This document shows positions 52,038 to 60,295 of a stretch of 63,576 bases of DNA, in pieces. Under the pieces are notes generated by a model. The model saw only the letters and a program-made list of their open reading frames with translations, did no database searches and had not been told where the DNA came from. The DNA is taken from contig JAXHUE010000008.1 of NCBI GenBank assembly GCA_034189655.1, positions 1-63,576 of the forward strand, read 5' to 3'. The position numbers and the translations under genes were made by a program. The stretch is from JAXHUE01 sp034189655. GTDB taxonomy: Bacteria; Chloroflexota; Dehalococcoidia; E44-bin15. How positions within the stretch are numbered: the stretch's first letter is position 1; each line of letters starts with the position of its first letter.

Positions 52038-53621
52038 ATGCCTAGAGAGAAGATACTGGCGATAGAGAGGGACTCCGTCATCGCGAGCGTGCAGCCGGCG
52101 GTGTGGGAACGCTACGAGGTGGCGGCGGCCCCCTCCGAGGAGGACGCAATGGAGCTCACCAAGAGGGAGCGCTTCGACCTTCTCATTGCCGATACCAGCG
52201 ACTTCGGCGGCTTGAGGGCAGTGGAGACGGCGAGGAGGAGAGACCCCGCCATCGCCGTGGTGCTCATCGGCGAGCGCCACAGCGTCGACGCCGCCTTCCA
52301 GGTGCTGCCGCCAGGGCCGCAGTCACCCCTCATAGAGCCCTTCACCTCCATCGAGATGGGGAGGGCCATCGAGGACGCACTGGAGCGGAGGAGGCTGGTC
52401 AGGGACAACAAGAGGCTCAAGGCGCTCATCCCCCTGTTCGAGATCAGCAAGACCATGATGAGCGAGGTGGACCTGAGCCGGCTCTTCGACGTCATCCTCA
52501 ACATCGTGTGGAAGGAGACCGAGGCCGACGGCGTCTCCCTGATGCTCTTGGACAACGGGCGCAAGGAGCTCGCGGTCAAGGCAGCCATCGGCCCACTGGA
52601 GAGGAGGGAGAACGGCAGGGAGAGGGTGGGGGAGGGGCTCGCAGGCTGGGTGGCCCAGGCCAAGCGGCCGCTCCTGCTCACCGAGGGCGATGAGATTGAG
52701 CCCCACCTCCAGGTGGCCATGGACAAGCTGAAGGCCTTCTCTGTCCTGTGCCTGCCCCTGGTGGCCAAGGACAGCGTGATCGGGGTCTTACGGAGCTCGA
52801 AGGCCAGGGGGCTGCCCTTCAACGTGAGCGACCTGGAGTTCACCCAGATACTCTGCGGGCAGGCGGCCATCGCCATCGAGAACGCCAGCCTCTTCAGCGG
52901 GGTCAGGACGGAGCAGGCCCGCGTCGAGAGGCTGCTCAAGCAGATATCCCAGGCCCGGGAGCAGGAGCGGCAGCGCATCTCCATGGAGATACACGACGGT
53001 GCCGCCCAGTGGATGGTGGCCGCCTACTACCGGCTGCAGGCCCTCGATAAGCTCCTCGCCCGCGGCAGCCGGTACCAGGAGGACAACGACGTGCGCGAGA
53101 TCGGGAACTACATCGACCAGAGCATCAAGGAGCTGCGCCGTCTCATCGTCGACCTCCACCCGCCGGCCTTAGCCGAGCTGGGCCTCCTCGGGGCCATACG
53201 CCAGCACCTGCAGAACCTCGAGCAGCACACCGGTATCAAGTACCGCCTGTACGTAGGGGGCAGGCCAGTCGCCCTGCCCTCCACGCTGGAGATAGCCATC
53301 TACCGCGTGGCCCAGGAGTCCCTCACCAACGTGCGCAAGCACGCACACGCCACGAGGGTCAAGGCCACCGTCCACTTCGGCAAGGGCCGTGTCAGGATGG
53401 AGATCAGGGACAACGGCAGGGGGTTCGACCTCTGCCAGGCGCTCGCCGACGCCCGGTCGGCGGGCAAGATGGGGCTCTCCGGAATGAGGGACCGTGTGGA
53501 GACACTCAACGGCACCCTGGACATCGAGTCCTCGGCAGGCCGGGGCACCACCATCACCGTGGAGCTCCCCATCCCCACCGCGGTGCCCGATGAGCCCTGC
53601 GCTGTGTGCCAGGGGCAGTGA
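52038..53621 (+). CDS. GAF-domain sensor histidine kinase, NarL/DesK type
   Basis: 527 residues from the ATG at 52038 (GGGGG upstream). Residues 1-125 look like a degenerate receiver domain (FDLLIADTSDFGGLRAVETARRR). About 150-310 is a GAF domain (SRLFDVILNIVWKETEADGVSLMLL, AFSVLCLPLVAKDSVIGVL). HisKA_3 follows with EQERQRISMEIHDGAAQW (phospho-acceptor His), then the HATPase with VAQESLTNVRKHA, IRDNGRGFD and MGLSGMRDRVETLNG. No membrane helix, so a cytosolic signal is sensed. Output partner is the LuxR-type regulator 51 bases downstream. Expression is set by the c-di-GMP riboswitch in front. Confidence 0.92.
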   Translation: MPREKILAIERDSVIASVQPAVWERYEVAAAPSEEDAMELTKRERFDLLIADTSDFGGLRAVETARRRDPAIAVVLIGERHSVDAAFQVLPPGPQSPLIEPFTSIEMGRAIEDALERRRLVRDNKRLKALIPLFEISKTMMSEVDLSRLFDVILNIVWKETEADGVSLMLLDNGRKELAVKAAIGPLERRENGRERVGEGLAGWVAQAKRPLLLTEGDEIEPHLQVAMDKLKAFSVLCLPLVAKDSVIGVLRSSKARGLPFNVSDLEFTQILCGQAAIAIENASLFSGVRTEQARVERLLKQISQAREQERQRISMEIHDGAAQWMVAAYYRLQALDKLLARGSRYQEDNDVREIGNYIDQSIKELRRLIVDLHPPALAELGLLGAIRQHLQNLEQHTGIKYRLYVGGRPVALPSTLEIAIYRVAQESLTNVRKHAHATRVKATVHFGKGRVRMEIRDNGRGFDLCQALADARSAGKMGLSGMRDRVETLNGTLDIESSAGRGTTITVELPIPTAVPDEPCAVCQGQ

Positions 53622-53672
53622 AGCACAGACACTTACATTACCGCTGATGCCACTAACTGAAAAGGGGGGGAC

Positions 53673-54302
53673 ATGAGCATCAAAGTACTGCTGGCGGACG
53701 ACCACCCCGTGGTGCGCCAGGGCCTGAGACGGATGCTGGAGCTAGAGAGCGACATGGAGGTCGTGGGCGAGGCGGCAACGGGGGAGGAGGTCCTGGACCA
53801 GCTGGAGACCACCAGGCCGGGCACCGTCCTGGTGGACGTGAAGATGCCCGGGATGGGCGGCATCGAGGCCATCCGCCGCATCAAGGAGCGCAACCAGGAG
53901 ATAAACGTCATCGTACTGACGCTCTACGGCGACCAGTACCTGACCCAGGCCATCGAGGCCGGTGCCGTTGGCTACCTGGTGAAGGACGCCGCCGGGGACG
54001 AGCTCATCAGGGCGATCAGGGCGGTGCACAAGGGGCAATCGTCGCTGCACCCATCGCTGAGCAGGGAGCTCTTCAACGAGTTCGCGTCTCTGGCCAGGAA
54101 CAATCACAAGGGCTCCCTCACGCAGAGGGAGCTGGAGATGATCCGGCTGATAGCCTCGGGGGCGACCAACAGGGAGATCGCCGGCCAGTTCTACTTGAGC
54201 GAGACCACGGTGAAGCGCGAGGTGAGCCGCATCTTCGATAAGCTGAGGGTCAAGGACCGCGCCGAGGCGGTGTCCGAGGCCTACAAGAGGGGACTGCTCT
54301 GA
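53673..54302 (+). CDS. LuxR/NarL-family response regulator
   Basis: 209 residues. Receiver domain: VLLADDHPVVRQGLRRML, phosphorylated Asp in TVLVDVKMPGMGG, and Lys in YLVKDAAGDEL. C-terminal LuxR HTH: LTQRELEMIRLIASGATNREIAGQFYLSETTVKREVSRIFDKLRV. Cognate to the kinase just upstream; AAAGGGGGGG precedes the start. Targets unknown; the spacer and small genes downstream are candidates. Confidence 0.95.
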   Translation: MSIKVLLADDHPVVRQGLRRMLELESDMEVVGEAATGEEVLDQLETTRPGTVLVDVKMPGMGGIEAIRRIKERNQEINVIVLTLYGDQYLTQAIEAGAVGYLVKDAAGDELIRAIRAVHKGQSSLHPSLSRELFNEFASLARNNHKGSLTQRELEMIRLIASGATNREIAGQFYLSETTVKREVSRIFDKLRVKDRAEAVSEAYKRGLL

Positions 54303-54422
54303 CCCCCAGCCAGGAAGGGGCCTGGGCCTTCCGGGTCAATAAATGTGGCCGCCACGGGGCGACCAACCCGGGCCCTTTGGAGGTAGCAACGGCAATGCCC
54401 CTCACCTACAATGATTGCCGAG

Positions 54423-54466
54423 ACCTTTTTCCAGGACGTGTGCATAGGCGACCCCTGGAAAAAGGT
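54423..54466 (+). repeat. Long hairpin, spacer element 1
   Basis: ACCTTTTTCCAGG (54423-54435) and CCTGGAAAAAGGT (54454-54466) pair perfectly over 13 bp with an 18-base loop. It lies in a 465-base stretch (54303-54767) with no supported gene. Confidence 0.85.
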
Positions 54467-54586
54467 GAGGTGTGGGGTTGGGCTGGCGAGAGGGCACTGG
54501 GAGTGACTTACTTAACATCAAGATGGCGCGGTAGCGACCATCGCCTCCTTAAAGCAAAGCCCTCTCCGGGAAGAGTCCCGCTGCAA

Positions 54587-54644
54587 GGTCAGGGCGCACC
54601 CCCCGGGCTCCGCTAAAGCACCATGTACCAGGTGCGCCCTGACC
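54587..54644 (+). repeat. Long hairpin, spacer element 2
   Basis: GGTCAGGGCGCACC (54587-54600) and GGTGCGCCCTGACC (54631-54644) pair perfectly over 14 bp with a 30-base loop. An earlier, less perfect pairing of AAGGGGCCTGGG near 54314 with CCCGGGCCCTT near 54372 suggests a multi-stem RNA or several protein-binding sites. Confidence 0.85.
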
Positions 54645-54767
54645 GGCAACGGGACGGTAAGCCCAAACAGAGCGAAAGAGAAAGGAGCTCCACAGACGGC
54701 TGGTGGCGGCCCCGGGATGTGGCCCTCCTCCGCGCCCCAGCCAAAGGGCTATGCCTTTAGGAGAGAT

Positions 54768-54968
54768 ATGCCATCTCCACACAGAGAAGCGGAAACCCTG
54801 TCGCAGCAAGTGCTGGCCTTCGTTCGTGAGCACCCAGGGGTGAAGCTCATCGCTATAGAGGAGGCCCTCGGCGTCTCCAGGATCGAGGTGGGGAGGACCA
54901 TAAGGGAGCTCATGGACCAGGGCTACATCCGCAGGGACGAAGACACCAGAGAGTACTTCCCGCTGTAA
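54768..54968 (+). CDS. Small winged-helix DNA-binding protein
   Basis: 66 residues from the ATG after AGGAGAG. HREAETLSQQVLAFVREHPG then VKLIAIEEALGVSRIEVGRTIRELMDQGYIRRDE is a clean winged-helix (MarR/ArsR-like) with the wing ending in TREYFPL. No effector domain. First of three small genes behind the two-component system and its hairpin-rich leader. Confidence 0.75.
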   Translation: MPSPHREAETLSQQVLAFVREHPGVKLIAIEEALGVSRIEVGRTIRELMDQGYIRRDEDTREYFPL

Positions 54969-55061
54969 CCAGCGGCCAGAAGGAGTGTCGCGCACGGTGT
55001 GCGTGGCACCACAGGGCGGCATCCGCCCCAGGCATACCACATGGATCGAGGAGAGGGGAGT

Positions 55062-55421
55062 ATGGGAATACAGGTTCAGGAAGACACTACCATCCAGGGC
55101 CTGCTCGCCCTGGCCATCGGCCTATCGGAGCTCATCAAGGACGCACTCAGGTTCCAGTCCCTCCAGCAGCTCAAGGCCAAGGGCCTAAACGACAGGGACA
55201 TCGGGAGGTGGACCGATACGCTGATGGAGCTGGACGCCGCCCTAGACCGCCTGCGCGCGGACGAGAGCAATGCAGTGCTCACACTGGCCCCGCCCAGGTC
55301 TCAGTTCGACAAGATGATAGACACACTGGTATTCATAGCCATTCATCCCGATTACGCATCCCGCAAAGAGTTCGCCGGCGTGAGGCCCATCAGGGCAAGA
55401 AGCTCCAACCCGGTGCCGTGA
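55062..55421 (+). CDS. Hypothetical protein
   Basis: 119 residues from the ATG at 55062 with GGAGAGGGGAG upstream. Mostly helical: a first helix (GLLALAIGLSELIKDALRFQSLQQLKA), LNDRDIGRWTDTLMELDAALDRLRAD, then a basic Pro-rich tail (GVRPIRARSSNPVP). Not recognised. The next gene begins 14 bases later, so the two are probably translated together. Confidence 0.6.
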   Translation: MGIQVQEDTTIQGLLALAIGLSELIKDALRFQSLQQLKAKGLNDRDIGRWTDTLMELDAALDRLRADESNAVLTLAPPRSQFDKMIDTLVFIAIHPDYASRKEFAGVRPIRARSSNPVP

Positions 55422-55435
55422 AGGGGTCACACGAT

Positions 55436-55798
55436 ATGGTGAGAGGGGACTGTATAGATATAAAGGAGATAGACGAGGTGGCCCACCTGGTCGATGCGCA
55501 GAGCGCGAGGCTGCTGTGGTACGTGTGGGGCCAGAGACACGCCAGCCTCGACGAGCTGAGGCGGCTCCTGGGCAACGCCTCCCACGCAGAGGTGCTGTCC
55601 AAGATCATCAACGTGATAAACCCCAAGGCCCGGCACATCATGGAGAGGCCGATACTGGTCTACGAGAGGTCGGCGGTGGACTACTACACCGGTGACCATG
55701 TCTTCTATAGCTGGTGGCTGAACGAAGAGGCCACCGGAGTATACCGTCCCCACGCTGGAAATGGGAGCGCCCAGGCCAGGCTATGGCCTGGGCCGTAA
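55436..55798 (+). CDS. Hypothetical protein, winged-helix-like
   Basis: 120 residues from the ATG at 55436 (AAGGGG upstream). A middle part, LLWYVWGQRHASLDELRRLLGNASHAEVLSKI, could fold as a helix-turn-helix; the end RPILVYERSAVDYYTGDHVFYSWWLNE is rich in aromatics. Family not recognised. Third of the small-gene group; about 180 bases without a gene follow until folC. Confidence 0.55.
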   Translation: MVRGDCIDIKEIDEVAHLVDAQSARLLWYVWGQRHASLDELRRLLGNASHAEVLSKIINVINPKARHIMERPILVYERSAVDYYTGDHVFYSWWLNEEATGVYRPHAGNGSAQARLWPGP

Positions 55799-55964
55799 CC
55801 ACCGTAAAGGCTTGCCACCGGGGTCTCTTTTTCGACCCTGGCGACCATCGGTCATTGAGGAGCAGGCAGTGGAGGAGCACGAGGCAGCACCCCGGTGGCA
55901 GGCCTCCTCACACTAGATACCCCTACCACCCCCTGTAGAGGTACAGCGCGACCAGGGCCCGTGA

Positions 55965-55970
55965 TATAAT
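55965..55970 (+). promoter_or_regulatory. folC promoter -10 box, leaderless
   Basis: A perfect TATAAT ends six bases before the GTG start of folC. A recognisable -35 is not obvious (TACAGC at 55942). Transcription should begin at or next to the start codon. Confidence 0.6.
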
Positions 55971-55976
55971 ATCCCC

Positions 55977-57314
55977 GTGGACTACGCGGCGGCACTGCGC
56001 TACACCTTGAGCCTCACCGACTTCGAGAGGGCACCGGCCTCCCTCTACGCCGCCGCCAACTTCGACTTGAGGCGCATGGAGGGGCTCCTGGAGCGGGTGG
56101 GCGCACCCCACCTGGGAACGACCTCGGTGCACGTGGCCGGGACCAAGGGCAAGGGGAGCACCGCAGCCATGATAGCCACTTGCCTCTCCGACGCCGGCCA
56201 CCGGACGGGCCTCTACACCTCCCCCCACCTCCACACCTTTCGCGAGCGCATACGCACCGACGGCGAGCCCATCTCGGAGGCCGAGTTCGCCGCCCTGGCG
56301 ACCAGGCTCAAGCCGGAGGTAGCGGCGGTCGGCCGCGACCTCCGCTACGGCGAGATCACCACCTTCGAGCTCCTGACGGCCATGGCCTTCATGCACTTCC
56401 GGGCCAAGGGGGTCACCGTCCAGGTGCTGGAGGTGGGACTGGGGGGACGCCTCGACGCCACCAACGTGGTAGCGGCCCAGGTCGCCGTCATCACACCGAT
56501 AAGCCTCGACCACGTGGACGTCCTGGGCCACTCCCTGGCCCAGATCGCGGCAGAGAAGGCGGGCATCATCAAGCCGGGGAGCACGGTGATATGCGCGCCG
56601 CAGCCGGAGGAGGCGGCACAGGTCATCGAGGGGGCGTGCCTCCAGAGGGGGGCCAGGCTGGTGCCGCTGGGCCGGGCGGTGACCTGGGAGGGGCACGGCG
56701 GCGATACCAGGGGGCAGCACCTCACCGTGAGCGGCCTGCGGGGCAGCTACCACCTCTCCATCTCGCTCCTGGGCCGGCACCAGGTGGAGAACGCAGCCAC
56801 CGCCGTCGCCGCCCTGGAGGCCCTCGCCGACATGGGCATCGCCATCCCCGGGGCGAGCATCGCCCGCGGCATGGCCGCGGCCCTCTGGCCGGGCCGGCTG
56901 GAGGTGCTGGGCGAGAGGCCCCTCGTCGTAGTCGACGGTGCCCACAACGCCGAGGCGGCGCGGCGACTCAAAGAGGCGCTACACGAGTACCTTGACTTCG
57001 AGCGCCTTATACTTATAATAGGGACATCGCAGGACAAGGACGTGGCGGGGATCGTCGCCGAGCTGGCCCCCGCCTGCCAGGTGGCCATCGCCACCCGCTC
57101 CCGGCACCCGCGGGCGCTGGCCCCCGATGCCATCGCGGGCGAGCTTGTGAAGCAGGGGGTGCGGGCGGAGGTGGCCCCCACCGTGGCCGACGCCATGCGG
57201 CGGGCACTGGAGCTCGCCGCGCCCGGGGACGTGGTGTGTGCCAGCGGGTCGCTCTTCGTCGCCGCGGAGGCACGGGAGCACTGGCTGGGGATCGCCCCGG
57301 AGCTCTACTCGTGA
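55977..57314 (+). CDS. folC: Folylpolyglutamate synthase / dihydrofolate synthase
   Basis: 445 residues from a GTG. Mur-ligase-like: N-terminal TSVHVAGTKGKGSTAAMIATCL (P-loop), YTSPHLHTFRERIRTDG, LEVGLGGRLDATN, TPISLDHVDVLGHSLAQIAAEKAGIIKPG, and C-terminal VVDGAHNAEAARRLKEAL. Adds glutamate to folates. No Shine-Dalgarno sequence; see promoter. Confidence 0.95.
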   Translation: MDYAAALRYTLSLTDFERAPASLYAAANFDLRRMEGLLERVGAPHLGTTSVHVAGTKGKGSTAAMIATCLSDAGHRTGLYTSPHLHTFRERIRTDGEPISEAEFAALATRLKPEVAAVGRDLRYGEITTFELLTAMAFMHFRAKGVTVQVLEVGLGGRLDATNVVAAQVAVITPISLDHVDVLGHSLAQIAAEKAGIIKPGSTVICAPQPEEAAQVIEGACLQRGARLVPLGRAVTWEGHGGDTRGQHLTVSGLRGSYHLSISLLGRHQVENAATAVAALEALADMGIAIPGASIARGMAAALWPGRLEVLGERPLVVVDGAHNAEAARRLKEALHEYLDFERLILIIGTSQDKDVAGIVAELAPACQVAIATRSRHPRALAPDAIAGELVKQGVRAEVAPTVADAMRRALELAAPGDVVCASGSLFVAAEAREHWLGIAPELYS

Positions 57315-57416
57315 GACCTCTCTACACTGAACTATAGGCGTATATGCGGTTGACCTCTCCAGGCCCCGCAACGTATAATCCTTACCGAGGACGACCTGGG
57401 TAGAGGGAAGTGCCAG

Positions 57417-57694
57417 ATGGCAGAGCAGCTGGGCTACCGGGTGGTGGGTACCGTAAGGGACACAAAGGGGACCTGTAGCGCCGGCCACAGAGTGGGGGAT
57501 GCCATCGAGCTCAGCGGCTACAGCTTAAGGGGGGCCTGCGCGGGTTCTTCTACCACGACCTCTTCCCCTACATCGTCATGCTCCAGCTCGGGGGCTCCTT
57601 CCCCGCGGAGTGGGGCGACCAGGACATAGTCACCATGGAGTGCATGGACAAGTCGAGCGCGGTCACGATAGAGCTTAAGAGGGTGCGCCAGTAG
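57417..57694 (+). pseudogene. TIGR04076-family small protein, frameshifted
   Basis: Frame one gives MAEQLGYRVVGTVRDTKGTC...SGYSLRG and then turns to nonsense. Shifting back one base inside the G-run at about 57529-57534 continues as GLRGFFYHDLFPYIVMLQLGG, ...MECMDKSSAVTIELKRVRQ and a TAG at 57692-57694. Joined, the 92 residues match the TIGR04076 layout (GTCxxGHxVGD, then FxxLYPxI). One missing G in the run (a sequencing error), a real mutation or programmed -1 slippage could explain it. Confidence 0.75.
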
Positions 57695-57744
57695 TGGAAA
57701 AGGCCGATGCGGCCCTTCCATAAACGAAGAAGGAGGATGTCACG

Positions 57745-57900
57745 GTGCAAGAGCGCAAACTGAGCATGAGCTTTGGGACTGCATTCATCGTCGGTGCTGG
57801 GTTCGCACTGGGTGCAACCATCATCTCGGCCGTCATCTGGATCGTGATAGTGCTCATCATGGGTGCCATCGGCTTCGCCCTGATGCCTTTCGCATACTAG
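57745..57900 (+). CDS. 51-residue membrane protein
   Basis: GTG at 57745-57747, AGGAGG eight bases upstream, TAG at 57898-57900. Reads MQERKLSMSFGTAFIVGAGF, then a long hydrophobic stretch (ALGATIISAVIWIVIVLIMG, AIGFALMPFAY). One long or two short TM helices. Function unknown. Confidence 0.6.
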   Translation: MQERKLSMSFGTAFIVGAGFALGATIISAVIWIVIVLIMGAIGFALMPFAY

Positions 57901-57998
57901 GAGACGACCACCCAGGATATCTCCTCGCGCACACGGCGGCGCGCCCGGCCCCAGGGGCGGCTACTCGCCCACCCTTCAGGGGAGGTATGCGTGTGGCC

Positions 57999-58274
57999 TC
58001 AAGGCTGCTGTGTGGCCGGGGCCGGGAGCTGCGAGGCGAGGGCCTCCTTGGGCAGCATGTCGGCCATGATCTCCTGGAGGGCCATGGTGTGGCTGCATAG
58101 TCCCCACCTGGAGAAGAAGCTGCAGGAGCACCGCCACTGCCCATCGGCGTAGCCCGTCTCATAGGTGTCGTTGTCCCCGCGGAAGGTCACCGTGAACTGG
58201 GAGAGGGTGATCCGGTCCCGCTCCTGGGCATAGCGCTTCGCCTTCTCTATCTTGCCGATGAGGCTGGAATGCAT
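57999..58274 (-). CDS. SWIM zinc-finger domain protein
   Basis: 91 residues. The SWIM motif CxCxnCxH is seen as WRCSCSFFSRWGLCSHTMALQEIM (Cys48, Cys50, Cys59, His61, approximate). The N-terminal half (RITLSQFTVTFRGDNDTYETGY) forms the strands in front of it. SWIM domains bind DNA or proteins. AAGGGGGG precedes the start. Confidence 0.75.
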   Translation of the reverse strand: MHSSLIGKIEKAKRYAQERDRITLSQFTVTFRGDNDTYETGYADGQWRCSCSFFSRWGLCSHTMALQEIMADMLPKEALASQLPAPATQQP

Positions 58275-58306
58275 CGTCCCCCCTTGACCTATTACTTACT
58301 TTCAAG

Positions 58307-58335
58307 AAAAAAAACGTCGGCTATCCCCCCCGACG
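58307..58335 (-). terminator. Terminator after the gamma-carbonic-anhydrase-like gene
   Basis: Minus strand CGTCGG-GGGGGATAG-CCGACG followed by eight T. Separates 58487-58993 from the SWIM gene; a TTGAAA just after it may belong to the SWIM promoter. The 58336-58486 rest is non-coding. Confidence 0.75.
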
Positions 58336-58486
58336 CTTTAAAAAAGGCCTGCCTTGACAACCCTCGTGGGCATCCTGAGCCCATTTTATGCCTCGCCCCA
58401 GGGGAAGTCAATATCTCTGGGGCCGATTGTGGGGCGCCGTTCGGGCCCTCTCCCCGCCTGCGGGGCGATGCCGCCGGCGCACCGGC

Positions 58487-58993
58487 CTAGAGGTGAGGGA
58501 CGCTGCCGGAGCGGTATCGCTCGGCGAGCTCCTTGTAGATAGCGCCGGCCACACGGCTGCCCTGGAGCTCTTCTTCGCCCAGCCCCTTCATCACCCTGGC
58601 CGGCGTCCCGTAGATCATGCTCCTGGGTGGATAGTGGGCATTGTAGGGGACGAAGCTGTGCGCCCCCACGATGCAGCCCTCCGGGATGACGGCACCGGTC
58701 ATCACGGTGCAGTTCATGCCTATCATGGTGTCGCTTCCGATGGTGGCCCCCCTCACCACCGAGCCGTGGCCGATGGTGACCCAGTCGCCGATCTCGATGC
58801 CCACCCCCATGTCGGAGTGGAGCACACAGCAGTCCTGGACGTTGGTGTGCTCGCCGATGGCGATGGGCCCCTCGTCACCCCTGAGCACGGCGTTGAACCA
58901 CACGCTGGAGCCCCTGCCGATGCTCACCTCGCCGTAGACCCTGGCCCCCTCGGCGATGAAGGCCTGGGGGTCTACGTTCACACTGTGCGCCAT
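58487..58993 (-). CDS. Gamma-carbonic-anhydrase-like hexapeptide protein
   Basis: 168 residues, left-handed beta-helix. Hexapeptide repeats run from about residue 10 to 125 (VYGEVSIGRGSSVWFNAVLRGDEGPIAIGEHTNVQDCCVLH). Zinc ligands of the gamma class: His59 (VLHS) and His76 (IGHGS) are kept, but the third is Arg81 (VVRG in place of LHG). It may bind metal poorly or serve another role. In one transcript with the YjbQ-family, pyrK and carB genes. Confidence 0.85.
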   Translation of the reverse strand: MAHSVNVDPQAFIAEGARVYGEVSIGRGSSVWFNAVLRGDEGPIAIGEHTNVQDCCVLHSDMGVGIEIGDWVTIGHGSVVRGATIGSDTMIGMNCTVMTGAVIPEGCIVGAHSFVPYNAHYPPRSMIYGTPARVMKGLGEEELQGSRVAGAIYKELAERYRSGSVPHL

Positions 58994-59012
58994 GGCGTCC
59001 TCCCCTCAAGGG

Positions 59013-59429
59013 CTACTGGCCCATTATCTGAAGCACTATCTCACGGGAGCGGGGGCGGTTGTCGAAGTCGACGAGCACTATCTGCTGCCACTGGCCCAGG
59101 GCAAGCGCCCCGCCGCTGAAGGGCACCACCAGCGAGGGGCCCAGGAGCGAGGCGCGCACGTGGGCGTGGCCGTTGCCGTCGCCCCAGCGCTGGTCGTGGT
59201 GGTAGGCGATGGCCCGCGGGGCCACTCGCTCCCACAGGGCGTGAAGGTCGGCCACCAGGCCGGGCTCGTACTCTACGGTGGTGACCGCCGCCGTGGAGCC
59301 GGGGACGAATACGGTCACCGTGCCCGATTCCACCCCAGACTGCTCCACCTCGCGCGCCACCTGGGCGGTGATATCGATGACCTCGCCCTCACCCTGGGTG
59401 CGCAGGCCCACCTTCGTGGTCACTACCAT
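59013..59429 (-). CDS. YjbQ/UPF0047 family protein
   Basis: 138 residues from the ATG at 59427-59429 (strong AAGG/GGGGG site). GTVTVFVPGSTAAVTTVEYEPGL, AYHHDQRWGDGNGHAHVRASLLGPSLVVPF and ALGQWQQIVLVDFDNRPRSREI are family motifs; the HH...D/GHAH residues may bind metal. Some members show weak thiamine-phosphate synthase activity. Same family is often beside unrelated genes. Confidence 0.9.
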   Translation of the reverse strand: MVVTTKVGLRTQGEGEVIDITAQVAREVEQSGVESGTVTVFVPGSTAAVTTVEYEPGLVADLHALWERVAPRAIAYHHDQRWGDGNGHAHVRASLLGPSLVVPFSGGALALGQWQQIVLVDFDNRPRSREIVLQIMGQ

Positions 59430-59507
59430 GTCCTTCCCCCCCTTTTTAAGGTCTCCCCGTGGGCCACCCCCCTCGATGCACACAGGCCACACACGCGGAG
59501 GCCGCCG

Positions 59508-60275
59508 TCAGCGGCCGTCCCACACGATGTCCTCGAGCTCGAACACCGGCCCGTCCTGGCACACCTTCCTCGGCCCCTGCCTGGTCTCGATGGTGCAGCC
59601 GTAGCACAGGCCCAGGCCGCAGCCCATCCTGGCCTCCATGGAGACCTGCACCGACCTCTCGCCGCCGAGGACGGCGGCCATCGACTGGTACATGGAGAGC
59701 GGGCCGCAGGCAAAGACCTGGTCGGCAGCCACGGCGGGGACGAGCTGGGGCACGGCACACCGGGTGCCTGCCGAGCCGTCCTCGGTGGCCACCTCCAGCG
59801 CAACGACGGGGGGGAGCATCTGGGCGGGATAGAGCTGGGCCGCGGTGGCCGCCCCCTGGAGCATGGTGACCCCCAGGCCGCGGCGCACACCCTCCTCGGC
59901 GAGGGCGACCAGCGGGGCGATGCCCAGGCCCCCCGCGACCAGCAGCATGCGGTGCGTGCCGGGGGCGATCTCGAAGCCGTTGCCCAGCGGCCCCAGGATA
60001 TCGAGGCGGTCACCCTCCCCGCGCTGCGCCAGCAGGGCAGTGCCGCGGCCGACGACGGCGAAGAGGAGGGCTATGCGCCTGGGGCGGTCGAGCGGGGCCA
60101 GGCGATGGATGCTCAATGGGCGCCGCAGCAGGGGGTCTGGGCCCTCCCCGACGCGCACCATGACGAACTGCCCGGGCCGTGCGCCCGCGGCGACGTCCGG
60201 TGCCTCGGCCCACAGGAGGTGGACGCCGGGCATGACCTCGGTATTGGAGAGGACGGTGGCAAGGGTCGGCCTCAT
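59508..60275 (-). CDS. pyrK: Dihydroorotate dehydrogenase electron transfer subunit
   Basis: 255 residues. FAD domain (GQFVMVRVGEGPDPLLRRPLSIHR), NAD domain (MLLVAGGLGIAPLVALAEE), and the C-terminal [2Fe-2S] motif MGCGLGLCYGCTIETRQGPRKVC. Lets class IB PyrD reduce NAD+. Follows carB in the pyrimidine operon by about 20 bases. Confidence 0.93.
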   Translation of the reverse strand: MRPTLATVLSNTEVMPGVHLLWAEAPDVAAGARPGQFVMVRVGEGPDPLLRRPLSIHRLAPLDRPRRIALLFAVVGRGTALLAQRGEGDRLDILGPLGNGFEIAPGTHRMLLVAGGLGIAPLVALAEEGVRRGLGVTMLQGAATAAQLYPAQMLPPVVALEVATEDGSAGTRCAVPQLVPAVAADQVFACGPLSMYQSMAAVLGGERSVQVSMEARMGCGLGLCYGCTIETRQGPRKVCQDGPVFELEDIVWDGR

Positions 60276-60295
60276 CTCGCTCCTAGCGCCCCTAT

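Noticed and set aside
54377..54616. 79-codon frame in the hairpin-rich spacer
   Set aside because: It runs through both long inverted repeats, has mixed composition and no homology; the repeats explain the sequence better.
54540..54690. Possible molybdenum-cofactor or cobalamin riboswitch in the same spacer
   Set aside because: Short words such as GCAAAGCC and CCGGGAAGAG recall known cores but the required order of elements is not there.
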